This document shows, one piece after another, positions 9,668 to 19,841 of a DNA stretch of 64,000 nucleotides. The DNA lies in NCBI GenBank assembly GCA_004346725.1, contig SMDE01000014.1:1-64000 (forward strand), given 5' to 3'. The stretch is from Phytobacter diazotrophicus (lineage in GTDB: Bacteria > Pseudomonadota > Gammaproteobacteria > Enterobacterales > Enterobacteriaceae). How positions within the stretch are numbered: position 1 is the stretch's first letter; the number at the start of each line of letters is the position of its first letter. Made by a program: the position numbers and the translations under genes. Below the pieces are notes generated by a model. The model had not been told where the DNA came from. It did no database searches and was given only the letters and a program-made list of their open reading frames with translations.

Positions 9668-11041
9668 ATGTCTGAGCAACGAATTGACTGGGATCTGGCC
9701 CTTATCCAGAAATATAACTATTCCGGGCCGCGCTACACGTCATACCCCACCGCTCTGGAATTTTCCGCTGACTATGGCGAAGAAAATTTCCGTAGTGCCG
9801 TCGCACGTTATCCAGGGCGACCGTTGTCACTGTATGTGCACATTCCGTTTTGCCATAAGCTTTGTTATTTCTGCGGCTGCAATAAGATTGTTACGCGCCA
9901 GCAGCATAAAGCTGACCAATATCTGGATGCCCTGGAACAAGAGATTATCCACCGTTCGCCGCTATTCACTGACCGTCGTGTCAGCCAGCTTCACTGGGGT
10001 GGTGGTACGCCAACCTACCTGAATAAGGCGCAAATTAGCCGCCTGATGAGCTTACTGCGTGGTCATTTTCAATTCGAGGCCGATGCGGAAATCTCCATTG
10101 AAGTTGATCCGCGTGAAATTGAGCTGGATGTCCTTGATCATTTGCGAGCGGAAGGCTTTAACCGCCTGAGCATGGGCGTGCAGGACTTTAATAAAGAGGT
10201 CCAGCGGCTGGTTAACCGTGAGCAAGACGAGGCCTTCATCTTTGCGCTGATTAAACGTGCGCGCGACATTGGCTTCACCTCGACCAATATTGATTTGATT
10301 TATGGTTTGCCAAAACAGACGCCGGAAAGTTTTGCCTTTACCCTGAGTCGGGTGGCTGAGCTGAGCCCGGACCGCCTGAGCGTATTCAACTACGCGCATC
10401 TTCCCTCCCTGTTTGCGGCCCAGCGTAAAATCAAAGACGCGGATCTGCCGTCCGCTCAACAAAAGCTGGATATCCTGCAGCAGACCATTGTCTCGCTGAC
10501 TGACGCGGGTTATCAGTTCATCGGCATGGACCACTTTGCTCGTCCCGATGACGAGCTGGCGGTGGCTCAGCGCGATGGTGTTCTCCACCGTAACTTCCAG
10601 GGCTACACCACCCAGGGCGATACCGATCTGTTGGGGATGGGCGTTTCTGCCATCAGTATGATTGGCGACAGTTACGCGCAGAATCAGAAAGAGTTAAAAG
10701 CGTATTACCAACAGGTGGACGAAACCGGCAATGCCTTGTGGCGGGGAATCTCACTGACCCGTGATGACTGTATTCGTCGTGATGTGATTAAAGCGCTTAT
10801 TTGCCACTTCCGTCTCGATTTCAGCAGCATTGAGAATCAATGGGATTTGCGCTTTAACGACTACTTTGCCGAAGACCTGAAACTGCTAAAGCCACTGGCG
10901 ACTGATGGGCTGGTGGAGATTAACGAGCAGGGTATTGAAGTAACGGCGAAAGGGCGTTTATTAATTCGCAACATCTGCATGTGCTTTGACGTGTACCTGC
11001 GCCAGAAAGCGCGGATGCAGCAGTTCTCAAGAGTCATTTAA
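9668..11041 (+). CDS. hemN: Oxygen-independent coproporphyrinogen III dehydrogenase HemN
   Basis: A radical-SAM enzyme that converts coproporphyrinogen III to protoporphyrinogen IX without oxygen in heme synthesis. It has 457 residues. The 4Fe-4S cluster motif C-x3-C-x2-C is at residues 62, 66 and 69, followed by the extra Cys 71 typical of HemN. The SAM-binding GGGTP motif is near residue 115. The ATG at 9668 with AAGGAG six bases upstream is the homologous start; a GTG six bases earlier is less likely. Confidence 0.97.
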   Translation: MSEQRIDWDLALIQKYNYSGPRYTSYPTALEFSADYGEENFRSAVARYPGRPLSLYVHIPFCHKLCYFCGCNKIVTRQQHKADQYLDALEQEIIHRSPLFTDRRVSQLHWGGGTPTYLNKAQISRLMSLLRGHFQFEADAEISIEVDPREIELDVLDHLRAEGFNRLSMGVQDFNKEVQRLVNREQDEAFIFALIKRARDIGFTSTNIDLIYGLPKQTPESFAFTLSRVAELSPDRLSVFNYAHLPSLFAAQRKIKDADLPSAQQKLDILQQTIVSLTDAGYQFIGMDHFARPDDELAVAQRDGVLHRNFQGYTTQGDTDLLGMGVSAISMIGDSYAQNQKELKAYYQQVDETGNALWRGISLTRDDCIRRDVIKALICHFRLDFSSIENQWDLRFNDYFAEDLKLLKPLATDGLVEINEQGIEVTAKGRLLIRNICMCFDVYLRQKARMQQFSRVI

Positions 11042-11116
11042 ACGGTTTCCCCGGCGGCGATGCGCTGGCCGGGGATATCAGACCGTGACCTGATAAGCGA
11101 AGCGCCTGCTGGCGCT

Positions 11117-11239
11117 TTAGCTAAAAAGCCCAAACAGCGCGGCGCACAATACGGCAGCGACGGCGGCTTGTGGCGTATGGCTGGCAGCGGCACTAACGCC
11201 TGCGCTGCTCGACACGATATTGATGAGTGATTCCAGCAT
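11117..11239 (-). CDS. yshB: Small protein YshB
   Basis: A 40-residue frame that reads MLESLINIVSSS and ends LCAALFGLFS, clearly homologous to the 36-residue E. coli YshB found at the same place between hemN and glnG. GGGAGG lies six bases before the ATG. The C-terminal half is an alanine-rich hydrophobic helix, so a single-pass membrane protein is likely. YshB has been linked to intracellular replication in Salmonella; its molecular role is not known. Confidence 0.85.
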   Translation of the reverse strand: MLESLINIVSSSAGVSAAASHTPQAAVAAVLCAALFGLFS

Positions 11240-11348
11240 GATGACCTCCCCGTGGACGGGCAAGATCATACTGAACTCATCGGAACAGTAAAGCGCAAAA
11301 TTGCAGCAATTTGCGCTCGCTATTCAATCTTTACATTTAGCTGGATGA

Positions 11349-12761
11349 CTACTCCATCCCCAACTCTTTCAGCTTACGCGTCAGGGTGTTACGTCCCCAT
11401 CCCAGCAAGCGTGCTGCTTCTTGTTTGTGCCCCTGCGTGTGACGTAATGCAGTGGTCAACAAGGTCCGTTCCATCTCTGGTTGTGCTTCGGAAAGCAGGT
11501 TTTGATGACCGGAACGTAGCGCTCTGTCTGCCCATTGCGCCAACAGCGTTGCCCAGCTATCCGGCAGCGACTGTCCCGTGCTGCTTTCCGGGATCGTGGT
11601 TTCAAACAATTCAGCCGGTAAATCCTGAATCAGGACCTCCTGCCCGGCAGCCATCACGGTTAACCAGCGGCAGGTGTTCTCCAACTGGCGCACGTTACCC
11701 GGCCAGGCCAGGCGAGTGAGCGCCGCTTCGGTTTCCGGATGCAACTGCTTTGCTTCCACGCCCAGTTCGCGTGCGGCGACCTGAAGAAAATGGCGCGCCA
11801 GGCGGGGAATATCTTCGCGACGTTCACGCAGCGGCGGAAGGTGCACGCGGATAACGTTCAGGCGGTGGAATAAATCCTCGCGGAATTTCCCTTCCTGCAC
11901 CCGCATTTCCAGGTTTTGGTGCGTTGCGGCGATGATGCGAACATCGACCTTCACCGGCGCATAGCCACCGACACGGTAGAACTGTCCATCGGCCAGAACA
12001 CGCAGCAGACGGGTCTGTACATCCAGTGGCATATCACCGATTTCATCGAGAAACAGCGTACCGCCATCGGCCTGTTCGAAACGCCCCTGACGAATGGTAT
12101 TGGCGCCGGTAAACGCCCCTTTCTCATGGCCAAACAGTTCGGATTCGATCAAATCTTTTGGGATGGCGGCCATGTTCAGCGCAATGAAAGGTGCTTTCAC
12201 TCGCGGGCTATGGCGATGCAGCGCGTGGGCGACCAGCTCTTTACCGGTACCGGACTCACCGTTAATCAATACGCTAATAGACGAGCGCGACAGACGGCCA
12301 ATGATGCGAAAGACATCCTGCATGGCTGGCGCTTCACCAATAATATCGGTGGTTGGCCCACTTACCTGCACATTACGCGGTTGCTGCTGCTCCTGATAAT
12401 GGCTGATGGCGCGCTCAACCAGCGCCACCGCTTCGTCGATATCAAATGGCTTTGGCAGATAATCAAACGCCCCTTGCTGATACGCGCTGACTGCCGCATC
12501 CAGATCGGAATGCGCGGTCATAATGATGACCGGAAGCATCGGGTGGCGCTGTTTGATTTGCTTTAACAGGGCAAGACCGTCCATACCGGGCATGCGAATA
12601 TCTGACAGCAGCACGTCCGGCGTTTTGGTGGTAAGCGCATCAAGCACTTCATTTGCGTTTTCAAACGTTGTACAGCTCAAGCCAGCCCCGGTGAGCGCGC
12701 GTTCAAGCACCCAACGGATGGAGCTATCGTCATCAACGATCCAGACTATCCCTCGTTGCAT
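11349..12761 (-). CDS. glnG: Nitrogen regulation response regulator NtrC (NRI)
   Basis: A sigma-54 enhancer-binding activator of nitrogen-limitation genes, 470 residues. The receiver domain has the phospho-acceptor Asp 54 in LLSDIRMPG and Lys 104 in LPKPF. The AAA+ domain has Walker A GESGTGKE and the sigma-54 contact loop GAFTGA. The C-terminus is a Fis-type helix-turn-helix ([20 protein letters not shown]). The open frame extends 19 codons upstream, but [11 protein letters not shown] at 12761 is the conserved N-terminus. It is last in the glnA-glnL-glnG operon, eight bases after glnL. Confidence 0.98.
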   Translation of the reverse strand: MQRGIVWIVDDDSSIRWVLERALTGAGLSCTTFENANEVLDALTTKTPDVLLSDIRMPGMDGLALLKQIKQRHPMLPVIIMTAHSDLDAAVSAYQQGAFDYLPKPFDIDEAVALVERAISHYQEQQQPRNVQVSGPTTDIIGEAPAMQDVFRIIGRLSRSSISVLINGESGTGKELVAHALHRHSPRVKAPFIALNMAAIPKDLIESELFGHEKGAFTGANTIRQGRFEQADGGTLFLDEIGDMPLDVQTRLLRVLADGQFYRVGGYAPVKVDVRIIAATHQNLEMRVQEGKFREDLFHRLNVIRVHLPPLRERREDIPRLARHFLQVAARELGVEAKQLHPETEAALTRLAWPGNVRQLENTCRWLTVMAAGQEVLIQDLPAELFETTIPESSTGQSLPDSWATLLAQWADRALRSGHQNLLSEAQPEMERTLLTTALRHTQGHKQEAARLLGWGRNTLTRKLKELGME

Positions 12762-12769
12762 AAACACCT

Positions 12770-13819
12770 CTATTTCCGAATAGGCAGGAACACCGAGAAC
12801 TCGGTATGGCCTGGCCAACTGGTGAATTCAATTTTGCCAGAGTGTTGATCAATCAAACTTCGTGCGATAGATAACCCTAAGCCAGTACCGCCTTCACGCC
12901 CGCTCACCATCGGGTAAAACAGCGTGTCCTGCAGGTTTGACGGAATACCAGGCCCGTTATCTTCCACATCAATACGTGCCGCAAGGCGGTAGCGAACGCC
13001 GTGCAGCGTGAGCTGAAACGCGGTGCGGGTACGCAGAATAATTTCGCCGCCCTCGGGTCCCAGCGCCTGGAGTGCGTTGCGAACAATGTTCAGTAGCACC
13101 TGTTCAATCTGGTCGGGATCGTGTGCCAGCTCCGGCAGGCTCGGATCATAGTCGCGCACCAGGGTGACGTTATCGGGTAATTCCATCGACACCAGTTTCA
13201 CGACACGTTCAGCGACCTTATGAATGCTTTCTGTTACGTGCATACCGGGCTGTTGTGGCCCAAGCAGTCGGTCCACCAGGTTACGCAGACGGTCGGCCTG
13301 CTCAATGATGACTTTGGTGTATTCCAGCAACGAAGGGTCAGGCAGGGCTTTGCTTAATAGCTGCGCCGCGCCACGTAAGCCTCCGAGCGGGTTTTTGATT
13401 TCATGCGCCAGGCCGCGTACCAGATCGCGCGCTGCCACTTGCTGGGCGTGCTGGAGCTGTTCCTGGCTCAGGCGTCGCTGATTGTCCATCGGTGCCATCT
13501 CCAGAAGGATGAGGCCCTCAGGCAACCGTTGCGCCGTTAACGAGAGAATATGTGAACGTCCGTCGATAACGAGGGTGACTTCATTGTCCGTAAAGCCTTG
13601 TCCGGCATCGAGACTTTCCCGCATCAGGACGATATTGAGCGAGAAATAACTCAGCAGGTCCGGCAAAGGCGTACCGAATAATTTACGGGAACTTTGCGCC
13701 AGAAGTTGTTGTGCCGCCGGGTTGGCGTAATGTACCGCCAGCTCGTCATCAACCAGCAAGATGCTGTTGATTAAAGAATTGAGGATCTGCCCAGCATCGG
13801 GCAACGAGCCACTTGCCAT
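12770..13819 (-). CDS. glnL: Nitrogen sensor histidine kinase/phosphatase NtrB (NRII)
   Basis: A 349-residue cytosolic kinase that phosphorylates NtrC under nitrogen limitation and dephosphorylates it when bound by PII. The order is a PAS domain (about 10-110), a DHp helix with phospho-acceptor His 139 in [12 protein letters not shown], and a HATPase domain with DNGPGIP and GGTGLGLS boxes. The start at 13819 matches the homologue; the open frame runs eight codons further. It is separated from glnA by a terminator and a palindromic repeat, which fits its known lower expression. Confidence 0.97.
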   Translation of the reverse strand: MASGSLPDAGQILNSLINSILLVDDELAVHYANPAAQQLLAQSSRKLFGTPLPDLLSYFSLNIVLMRESLDAGQGFTDNEVTLVIDGRSHILSLTAQRLPEGLILLEMAPMDNQRRLSQEQLQHAQQVAARDLVRGLAHEIKNPLGGLRGAAQLLSKALPDPSLLEYTKVIIEQADRLRNLVDRLLGPQQPGMHVTESIHKVAERVVKLVSMELPDNVTLVRDYDPSLPELAHDPDQIEQVLLNIVRNALQALGPEGGEIILRTRTAFQLTLHGVRYRLAARIDVEDNGPGIPSNLQDTLFYPMVSGREGGTGLGLSIARSLIDQHSGKIEFTSWPGHTEFSVFLPIRK

Positions 13820-13905
13820 CCAGCAGTCTCCCAAAGAATGCACTATTTTAGTGCAGTATAGCGTTTTATAAGTAAATAAGGCGGTAATTCAGGTTGTTGG
13901 TGGAG

Positions 13906-13929
13906 AAAAAAGCCCATCTAGGATGGGCT
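13906..13929 (-). terminator. Attenuating terminator between glnA and glnL
   Basis: Read on the minus strand, an 8-bp stem AGCCCATC / GATGGGCT with a three-base loop is followed by six T. It lies 152 bases after the glnA stop and upstream of glnL, so only part of the glnA transcription should reach glnLG. The glnA 3' UTR it ends is the region from which the small RNA GlnZ is made in E. coli. Confidence 0.85.
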
Positions 13930-13948
13930 GAAAGTTTCCACGGCAACA

Positions 13949-14076
13949 AAATATCCTATGTCTTTCTCGCTACAGCGGCGTTGGCTTCCTTCGCTTACCC
14001 CGGTCACATAGATCTCTATGCTCCCGGGGATTCACTCAATCGCCGCCTTGCTGTAACAAGAAATCCCTCGGATTTA
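13949..14076. repeat. Dispersed ~128-bp palindromic repeat, copy 1
   Basis: An imperfect inverted repeat whose arms span about 60 bases each; the centre is TCACATAGATCTCTATG and the arms contain GCGTTGGC and CCGCCTTGCTG. It closely resembles a second copy at 49243-49371. It occupies the glnA 3' UTR just after the stop codon. If transcribed it would form a long hairpin. This family is dispersed in many Enterobacteriaceae genomes as I recall, but I cannot name it with certainty. Confidence 0.8.
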
Positions 14077-14081
14077 AATTA

Positions 14082-15491
14082 TTAAACGCTGTAGTACAGC
14101 TCGAACTCTACCGGGTGCGGCGTCATGCGTACGCGGTCGTTTTCTTCGATACGCAGAGCGATGTAAGCATCAATTGCGTCGTCGGTGAATACGCCACCCG
14201 CAGTCAGGAACTCGCGGTCTTCGTTCAGGCAGTTCAGTGCTTCTTCCAGAGAGCCTGCAACCTGCGGGATTTCTTTCGCTTCTTCAGCTGGCAGGTCATA
14301 CAGGTTTTTGTCCATCGCTTCGCCCGGATGGATTTTGTTCTTGATGCCATCAAGACCAGCCATCAGCAGCGCTGCGAAGCACAGGTACGGGTTAGCAGCC
14401 GGGTCCGGGAAACGCACTTCAATACGACGCGCTTTCGGAGATGCAACCACCGGAATACGGATGGAAGCTGAACGGTTACGGGCAGAGTAAGCCAGCATGA
14501 CCGGTGCTTCGTAACCCGGGACCAGACGTTTGTAGGAGTTGGTGGTCGGGTTGGACAGGGCGTTGATCGCTTTAGCGTGTTTAATAACGCCGCCGATGTA
14601 GTACAGCGCCTGCTCAGACAGACCAGCATATTTGTCGCCAGAGAACAGGTTTACGCCGTTCTTGGACAGAGACATGTGGCAGTGCATACCGGAACCGTTA
14701 TCACCGAACATCGGTTTCGGCATAAAGGTTGCGGTTTTACCGAAGCGGTGCGCAACGTTGTGAACCACATATTTGTAGATCTGAATTTCGTCTGCTTTTT
14801 TGGTCATGGTATTGAAGCGGGTTGCCACTTCGTTCTGACCAGCAGTTGCAACTTCGTGGTGATGAGCTTCAACAACCAGGCCCATCTCTTCCATTACCAG
14901 ACACATAGTGGAGCGCAGGTCTTGTGCGGAGTCCACTGGCGGAACCGGGAAGTAACCACCTTTAACAGCCGGACGGTGACCTTTGTTACCGCCTTCGTAT
15001 TTGGTGGAGGAGTTCCATGCGCCTTCGATATCATCGATAGCGACGTGGGAACCGGAAATAGAGCTGCCGAAACGTACGTCGTCGAACAGGAAGAACTCTG
15101 GCTCAGGCCCGAACAGAACGGTGTCTGCGATGCCTGTTGCGCGCAGGTATTCTTCAGCGCGTTTTGCGATGGAGCGCGGGTCGCGATCGTAGCCCTGCAT
15201 GGTGCCCGGCTCGAGGATATCGCAACGGATGATCAGAGTCGGTTCTTCGTAGAACGGGTCAATGACAGCGGTAGAGGCGTCCGGCATCAGTACCATGTCA
15301 GATTCGTTAATGCCTTTCCAGCCACCAATCGAGGAGCCATCAAACATTTTGCCTTCTTCAAAGAAGTCAGCATTTACCTGATGAGCTGGGATCGTGACGT
15401 GCTGCTCTTTACCTTTAGTGTCGGTGAAGCGCAAATCAACAAACTTGACTTCGTGCTCGTTCAGCATCGTCAAAACGTGTTCAGCGGACAT
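14082..15491 (-). CDS. glnA: Glutamine synthetase, type I
   Basis: Forms glutamine from glutamate, ammonia and ATP as a dodecamer. It has 469 residues, the same as E. coli. The signature FDGSSIGGW is near residue 50, the ATP-binding [12 protein letters not shown] near 265, and the adenylylation site NLYDLPAEE (Tyr near 398) is present, so activity should be controlled by GlnE and PII. It is the first gene of glnALG. Expression is from a sigma-54 promoter with NtrC enhancers upstream. typA is divergent. Confidence 0.99.
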   Translation of the reverse strand: MSAEHVLTMLNEHEVKFVDLRFTDTKGKEQHVTIPAHQVNADFFEEGKMFDGSSIGGWKGINESDMVLMPDASTAVIDPFYEEPTLIIRCDILEPGTMQGYDRDPRSIAKRAEEYLRATGIADTVLFGPEPEFFLFDDVRFGSSISGSHVAIDDIEGAWNSSTKYEGGNKGHRPAVKGGYFPVPPVDSAQDLRSTMCLVMEEMGLVVEAHHHEVATAGQNEVATRFNTMTKKADEIQIYKYVVHNVAHRFGKTATFMPKPMFGDNGSGMHCHMSLSKNGVNLFSGDKYAGLSEQALYYIGGVIKHAKAINALSNPTTNSYKRLVPGYEAPVMLAYSARNRSASIRIPVVASPKARRIEVRFPDPAANPYLCFAALLMAGLDGIKNKIHPGEAMDKNLYDLPAEEAKEIPQVAGSLEEALNCLNEDREFLTAGGVFTDDAIDAYIALRIEENDRVRMTPHPVEFELYYSV

Positions 15492-15583
15492 ACTTAAACT
15501 CTCCCGGATTTATCATTGTCGTCGTGGTAACGAGGTCTACAATTACGGCGCTAACCTGTCGTTGTTGCCATGAAAAAGATAAA

Positions 15584-15599
15584 GCGAAATCTATGCCAA
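15584..15599 (-). promoter_or_regulatory. glnAp2 sigma-54 promoter
   Basis: On the minus strand TTGGCATAGATTTCGC gives the -24 GG and -12 GC elements at the correct spacing, nearly the same as E. coli glnAp2. The transcript would begin near 15573, about 80 bases before the glnA ATG. Confidence 0.9.
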
Positions 15600-15628
15600 C
15601 TTTTAAATGTCACTAAAAAGGCGCTATT

Positions 15629-15720
15629 ATGCGCACCATAGTGCAAAAGGGCTGCACCACAATGGTTATGTTGCACCAATTCGGTGCTTGTATGTGAACA
15701 TTGAGCACCGAATTGGTGCA
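15629..15720. promoter_or_regulatory. NtrC enhancer sites upstream of glnA
   Basis: Two strong sites, TGCACCAATTCGGTGC (15672-15687) and GCACCGAATTGGTGCA (15705-15720), are 33 bp apart, three helical turns, as in E. coli glnA. They match the NtrC consensus GCAC-N7-GTGC. A weaker copy, TGCGCACCATAGTGCA, lies nearer the promoter at about 15631-15646. Together they should allow cooperative NtrC-P binding and looping to the sigma-54 promoter. Confidence 0.88.
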
Positions 15721-15871
15721 ATTTTAGTTGAGCAGCCCGATTTCGCTTCGTGAAAATGATCACAAAGCAACCCTGCAATACTTGTTTGCGGGGGATGTTT
15801 GTGATCCTGTTTTGTAGTGCGATTAATCCGTGTACAATAACGCGCTATTTCTAAATGCCTGAGGCAAAGTT

Positions 15872-17695
15872 GTGATCGAAAATCTGCGTAACATCGCCAT
15901 CATCGCGCACGTTGACCATGGTAAAACTACCCTGGTTGATAAGCTGCTGCAGCAATCCGGTACGTTTGATGCGCGTGCCGAAACTCAAGAGCGAGTGATG
16001 GACTCCAACGATTTGGAGAAAGAGCGTGGGATTACCATCCTGGCTAAAAACACCGCTATCAAATGGAATGATTACCGTATCAACATCGTTGATACCCCGG
16101 GGCACGCCGACTTCGGTGGTGAAGTTGAACGTGTCATGTCCATGGTAGATTCCGTTCTGTTGGTCGTTGATGCAATGGATGGTCCGATGCCGCAGACGCG
16201 CTTCGTGACCAAAAAAGCCTTTGCTCATGGCCTGAAACCGATTGTTGTTATCAACAAAGTCGACCGTCCGGGCGCACGTCCTGACTGGGTTGTCGATCAG
16301 GTATTCGACCTGTTCGTAAACCTTGACGCAACCGACGAACAGCTGGACTTCCCTATCGTTTACGCCTCTGCGCTGAACGGTATCGCAGGTCTGGATCACG
16401 AAGATATGGCGGAAGACATGACCCCGCTGTATCAGACCATCGTTGATCGCGTACCGGCACCAAACGTAGACCTTGATGGTCCGCTGCAGATGCAAATCTC
16501 CCAGTTGGACTACAACAACTACGTTGGCGTCATCGGTATCGGCCGTATCAAACGCGGTAAAGTGAAACCGAACCAGCAGGTCACTATCATTGATAGCGAA
16601 GGCAAAACCCGTAACGGTAAAGTCGGTAAAGTTCTGACCCACCTGGGTCTGGAGCGTATCGAGAGCGATATCGCAGAAGCGGGCGATATCATCGCGATCA
16701 CCGGTCTGGGCGAGCTGAACATCTCCGACACCATCTGCGATACGCAGAATGTTGAAGCACTGCCGGCACTGTCTGTTGATGAGCCGACCGTAACCATGTT
16801 CTTCTGCGTAAACACCTCTCCGTTCTGTGGTAAAGAAGGTAAGTACGTTACCTCTCGTCAGATTCTTGACCGCCTGAACAAAGAGCTGGTACACAACGTT
16901 GCGCTGCGCGTAGAAGAAACCGAAGACGCTGATGCATTCCGCGTTTCCGGTCGTGGTGAGCTGCACCTGTCGGTACTGATCGAGAACATGCGTCGTGAAG
17001 GTTTCGAGATGGCGGTTTCCCGTCCGAAAGTTATCTTCCGCGAAATCGACGGCCGTAAACAAGAGCCGTTCGAAAACGTCACGCTGGACGTCGAAGAGCA
17101 GCACCAGGGTTCTGTGATGCAGGCACTGGGTGAGCGTAAAGGCGACCTGAAAAACATGAATCCAGATGGCAAAGGCCGCGTACGTCTCGACTACGTGATC
17201 CCAAGCCGTGGCCTGATCGGCTTCCGTTCTGAGTTCATGACCATGACCTCTGGTACGGGTCTGCTGTACTCCACGTTCAGCCACTACGACGACATTCGTC
17301 CGGGCGATGTGGGTCAGCGTCAGAACGGCGTACTGATCTCCAACGGTCAGGGTAAAGCGGTTGCGTTTGCGCTGTTCAGCCTGCAGGACCGCGGTAAACT
17401 GTTCCTGGGCCACGGCGCAGAAGTTTACGAAGGTCAGATCATCGGTATTCACAGCCGTTCTAACGACCTGACTGTAAACTGCCTGACCGGTAAGAAACTG
17501 ACCAACATGCGTGCGTCCGGTACTGACGAAGCAACGGTTCTGGTTCCGCCGGTTAAGATGACCCTGGAGCAGGCTCTGGAGTTCATCGATGATGACGAAC
17601 TGGTAGAAGTTACCCCGACCTCTATCCGTATTCGTAAACGTCACCTGACGGAAAACGATCGTCGTCGCGCTAACCGTGGTTCTAAAGAAGACTAA
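15872..17695 (+). CDS. typA: Ribosome-dependent GTPase TypA (BipA)
   Basis: A 607-residue translational GTPase of the EF-G/LepA group that acts in 50S assembly and stress or cold growth. It has G1 AHVDHGKTT (12-20), G2 around GITI, G3 DTPGHADF and G4 NKVD, then the beta-barrel, EF-G-like domains III and V, and the BipA-specific C-terminal domain ending in a basic tail ([17 protein letters not shown]). The start is a GTG at 15872, as in E. coli. A 597-residue frame on the opposite strand is a shadow of this gene. Confidence 0.98.
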   Translation: MIENLRNIAIIAHVDHGKTTLVDKLLQQSGTFDARAETQERVMDSNDLEKERGITILAKNTAIKWNDYRINIVDTPGHADFGGEVERVMSMVDSVLLVVDAMDGPMPQTRFVTKKAFAHGLKPIVVINKVDRPGARPDWVVDQVFDLFVNLDATDEQLDFPIVYASALNGIAGLDHEDMAEDMTPLYQTIVDRVPAPNVDLDGPLQMQISQLDYNNYVGVIGIGRIKRGKVKPNQQVTIIDSEGKTRNGKVGKVLTHLGLERIESDIAEAGDIIAITGLGELNISDTICDTQNVEALPALSVDEPTVTMFFCVNTSPFCGKEGKYVTSRQILDRLNKELVHNVALRVEETEDADAFRVSGRGELHLSVLIENMRREGFEMAVSRPKVIFREIDGRKQEPFENVTLDVEEQHQGSVMQALGERKGDLKNMNPDGKGRVRLDYVIPSRGLIGFRSEFMTMTSGTGLLYSTFSHYDDIRPGDVGQRQNGVLISNGQGKAVAFALFSLQDRGKLFLGHGAEVYEGQIIGIHSRSNDLTVNCLTGKKLTNMRASGTDEATVLVPPVKMTLEQALEFIDDDELVEVTPTSIRIRKRHLTENDRRRANRGSKED

Positions 17696-17752
17696 TCTTC
17701 TTTTTTAACCAGGTAGGTGATGCCGGGCGGACCTAATGGCCAGCCGGAAAAA

Positions 17753-17777
17753 AAGCCGCTGCTCTCAGCGGCTTTTT
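17753..17777 (+). terminator. typA intrinsic terminator
   Basis: The stem AGCCGCTG / CAGCGGCT with a four-base loop is followed by TTTTTCTTTT. Confidence 0.92.
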
Positions 17778-17944
17778 CTTTTGCTGAGTGCGTACCACCT
17801 GATGAATGGGATCTGCTTTTTTCATCATCGTCTGTTCGGGAACCTCTACCCATCACAATCCTGTTGCTCGCCAGCGCGGGCAAACTATTCAACTTCTGAC
17901 TTTCCCGCTACAGTTAACTTTCCACGGAAAATAAGGAGAGAGAG

Positions 17945-18544
17945 ATGCTCTATATCTTTGATTTGGGTAACGTGATCGTTGATATCGACTTCAATCGGGT
18001 GCTGGGCGTATGGAGTGACTTTAGCCGCGTGCCGCTTGCGACACTCAAACAGAGTTTCACGATGGGCGAGACGTTCCAGCTTCATGAGCGGGGTGAAATC
18101 AGTGATGAAGATTTTGCCAAAGCGCTCTGTGAAGAGATGTCTATGTCGTTAAGCTTTGAGCAGTTCGCAACGGGTTGGCAGGCGGTTTTTGTCTCCCTGC
18201 GTAAGGACGTTATCAGCATCATGCAAAAACTGCGTGAGCAGGGGCACCGCGTGGTCGTGCTCTCCAATACCAACAGTCTTCATACCACGTACTGGCCGGA
18301 TCAATACCCGGAAATTTTGGCTGCCGCCGACCATATTTATCTTTCGCAAGATATGGGAATGCGTAAGCCGGAAGTACGCATCTACCAACGTGTTCTCGAA
18401 CTGGAAGGCTATAGCGCTGATAATACTGTCTTTTTCGATGATAATGCCAATAATATAGAAGGGGCTAACCAGTTGGGGATCACCAGTATTCTGGTGACGG
18501 GTAAGAACACCCTCCCTGACTATTTTGCGAAGCAGTTATGCTGA
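17945..18544 (+). CDS. yihX: Alpha-D-glucose-1-phosphate phosphatase YihX
   Basis: A 199-residue HAD-family phosphatase; the E. coli enzyme hydrolyses glucose-1-phosphate. The nucleophile Asp 6 lies in FDLGNVIVD, motif II is VVLSNTN, and motif IV is [22 protein letters not shown] precedes the ATG. yihY overlaps its stop by seven bases. In E. coli the sulfoquinovose operon (ompL, yihO to yihW) lies between typA and yihX; here only 250 bases separate them. Confidence 0.96.
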   Translation: MLYIFDLGNVIVDIDFNRVLGVWSDFSRVPLATLKQSFTMGETFQLHERGEISDEDFAKALCEEMSMSLSFEQFATGWQAVFVSLRKDVISIMQKLREQGHRVVVLSNTNSLHTTYWPDQYPEILAAADHIYLSQDMGMRKPEVRIYQRVLELEGYSADNTVFFDDNANNIEGANQLGITSILVTGKNTLPDYFAKQLC

Positions 18545-19407
18545 AATTTATTCGCCATAAAACGAAACACCATACGCGACCCATTTGGTCGTGGCTGAAA
18601 TTACTCTGGCTGCGTATTGATGAAGACCACATGACAACACTGGCGGGAAATCTCGCCTATGTTTCGTTGCTTTCATTGGTGCCACTCATTGCCGTTATCT
18701 TTGCGTTATTTGCCGCTTTTCCGATGTTTTCTGAGGTTAGCATCCAACTGCGTCACTTTGTTTTTGCTAATTTTATTCCGACTACTGGCGATGTGATTCA
18801 ACGCTATATCGAACAGTTCGTTGCCAATTCAAGCAAAATGACCGCCGTTGGAGCATGTGGGCTGGTGGTCACCTCATTACTGTTGATGTACTCCATCGAC
18901 AGCGCCCTCAATTCTATCTGGCGCAGTACGCGCGTGCGTCCGCGGATATACTCCTTTGCTGTCTACTGGATGATTTTGACGCTGGGGCCGCTGCTTGCCG
19001 GGGCAAGCCTGGCGATAAGCTCTTACTTACTCTCTCTGCGCTGGGCCAGCGGGCTCAATGGCGCGATAGATAATATGCTGCGCGTTTTCCCGCTCATTTT
19101 GTCGTGGATCTCTTTTTGGTTGTTGTATAGCATTGTACCAACCACCCGCGTGCCCAACCGTGATGCAGTCATTGGTGCTTTTGTCGCCGCTCTATTGTTT
19201 GAAGCGGGGAAAAAAGGGTTTGCGCTTTATATCACCACATTTCCTTCTTACCAGCTCATTTATGGCGTGCTGGCGGTGGTCCCGATTTTGTTTCTTTGGG
19301 TCTACTGGACATGGTGTATCGTCTTGCTTGGCGCTGAAATAACTGTCACTCTCGGTGAATATCGACGATTAAAAAAAGCCGCAGAACAAGAAGAAGACCA
19401 ACCATGA
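18538..19407 (+). CDS. yihY: Inner-membrane protein YihY, BrkB family
   Basis: A 289-residue integral membrane protein of the YihY/BrkB (UPF0761) family with six probable membrane segments, for example [20 protein letters not shown] near residue 45 and [20 protein letters not shown] near 245. It was once misannotated as RNase BN. The function is not established. It overlaps yihX upstream by seven bases and dtd downstream by four, so yihX-yihY-dtd-fabY looks like one operon. Confidence 0.94.
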   Translation: MLKFIRHKTKHHTRPIWSWLKLLWLRIDEDHMTTLAGNLAYVSLLSLVPLIAVIFALFAAFPMFSEVSIQLRHFVFANFIPTTGDVIQRYIEQFVANSSKMTAVGACGLVVTSLLLMYSIDSALNSIWRSTRVRPRIYSFAVYWMILTLGPLLAGASLAISSYLLSLRWASGLNGAIDNMLRVFPLILSWISFWLLYSIVPTTRVPNRDAVIGAFVAALLFEAGKKGFALYITTFPSYQLIYGVLAVVPILFLWVYWTWCIVLLGAEITVTLGEYRRLKKAAEQEEDQP

Positions 19408-19841
19408 TTGCATTGATACAACGTGTATCCCAGGCCAGCGTTACCGTGGCGGGAGAAGTGACGGGTGAAATCGGTCCGGGACTTTTGGTGTTGTTAGGTG
19501 TCGAAAGGGAAGATGACGAGCAAAAAGCGAACCGCCTGTGCGAGCGCGTACTGGGGTATCGTATTTTCAGTGACGCTGACGGCAAGATGAACCTCAATGT
19601 TCAGCAGTCCGGCGGCAGCGTGCTGGTGGTGTCACAATTTACGCTGGCGGCGGATACCGAACGTGGCATGCGTCCTGGCTTTTCCAGAGGGGCCGCGCCG
19701 GAAAAGGCGGAGGCGCTGTATGACTATTTCGTCAGTCGCTGCCGTAGCCAGCAGATAGAAACACAGACCGGACGATTCGCCGCAGATATGCAGGTATCGC
19801 TGGTTAATGACGGCCCCGTAACGTTCTGGTTGCAAGTATGA
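19404..19841 (+). CDS. dtd: D-aminoacyl-tRNA deacylase
   Basis: A 145-residue homodimeric proofreading enzyme that removes D-amino acids (and glycine from tRNA-Ala) from tRNA. The SQFTLAA motif near residue 77 and the Gly-cisPro motif NDGPVTFWL near the C-terminus mark the active site. It is coupled to yihY and fabY by ATGA overlaps on both sides. Confidence 0.97.
   Translation: MIALIQRVSQASVTVAGEVTGEIGPGLLVLLGVEREDDEQKANRLCERVLGYRIFSDADGKMNLNVQQSGGSVLVVSQFTLAADTERGMRPGFSRGAAPEKAEALYDYFVSRCRSQQIETQTGRFAADMQVSLVNDGPVTFWLQV

Noticed and set aside
14577-15497. A 306-codon frame opposite glnA
   Set aside because: Antisense shadow of glnA; no family features and no start signal.
15851-17644. A 597-codon frame opposite typA
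   Set aside because: It is the antisense shadow of a highly expressed gene with biased codons. It has no ribosome site and a low-complexity composition rich in Phe, Val and Thr; typA itself is fully conserved.
17717-17975. Short + strand frames between typA and yihX
   Set aside because: They run through the typA terminator and have no ribosome site.
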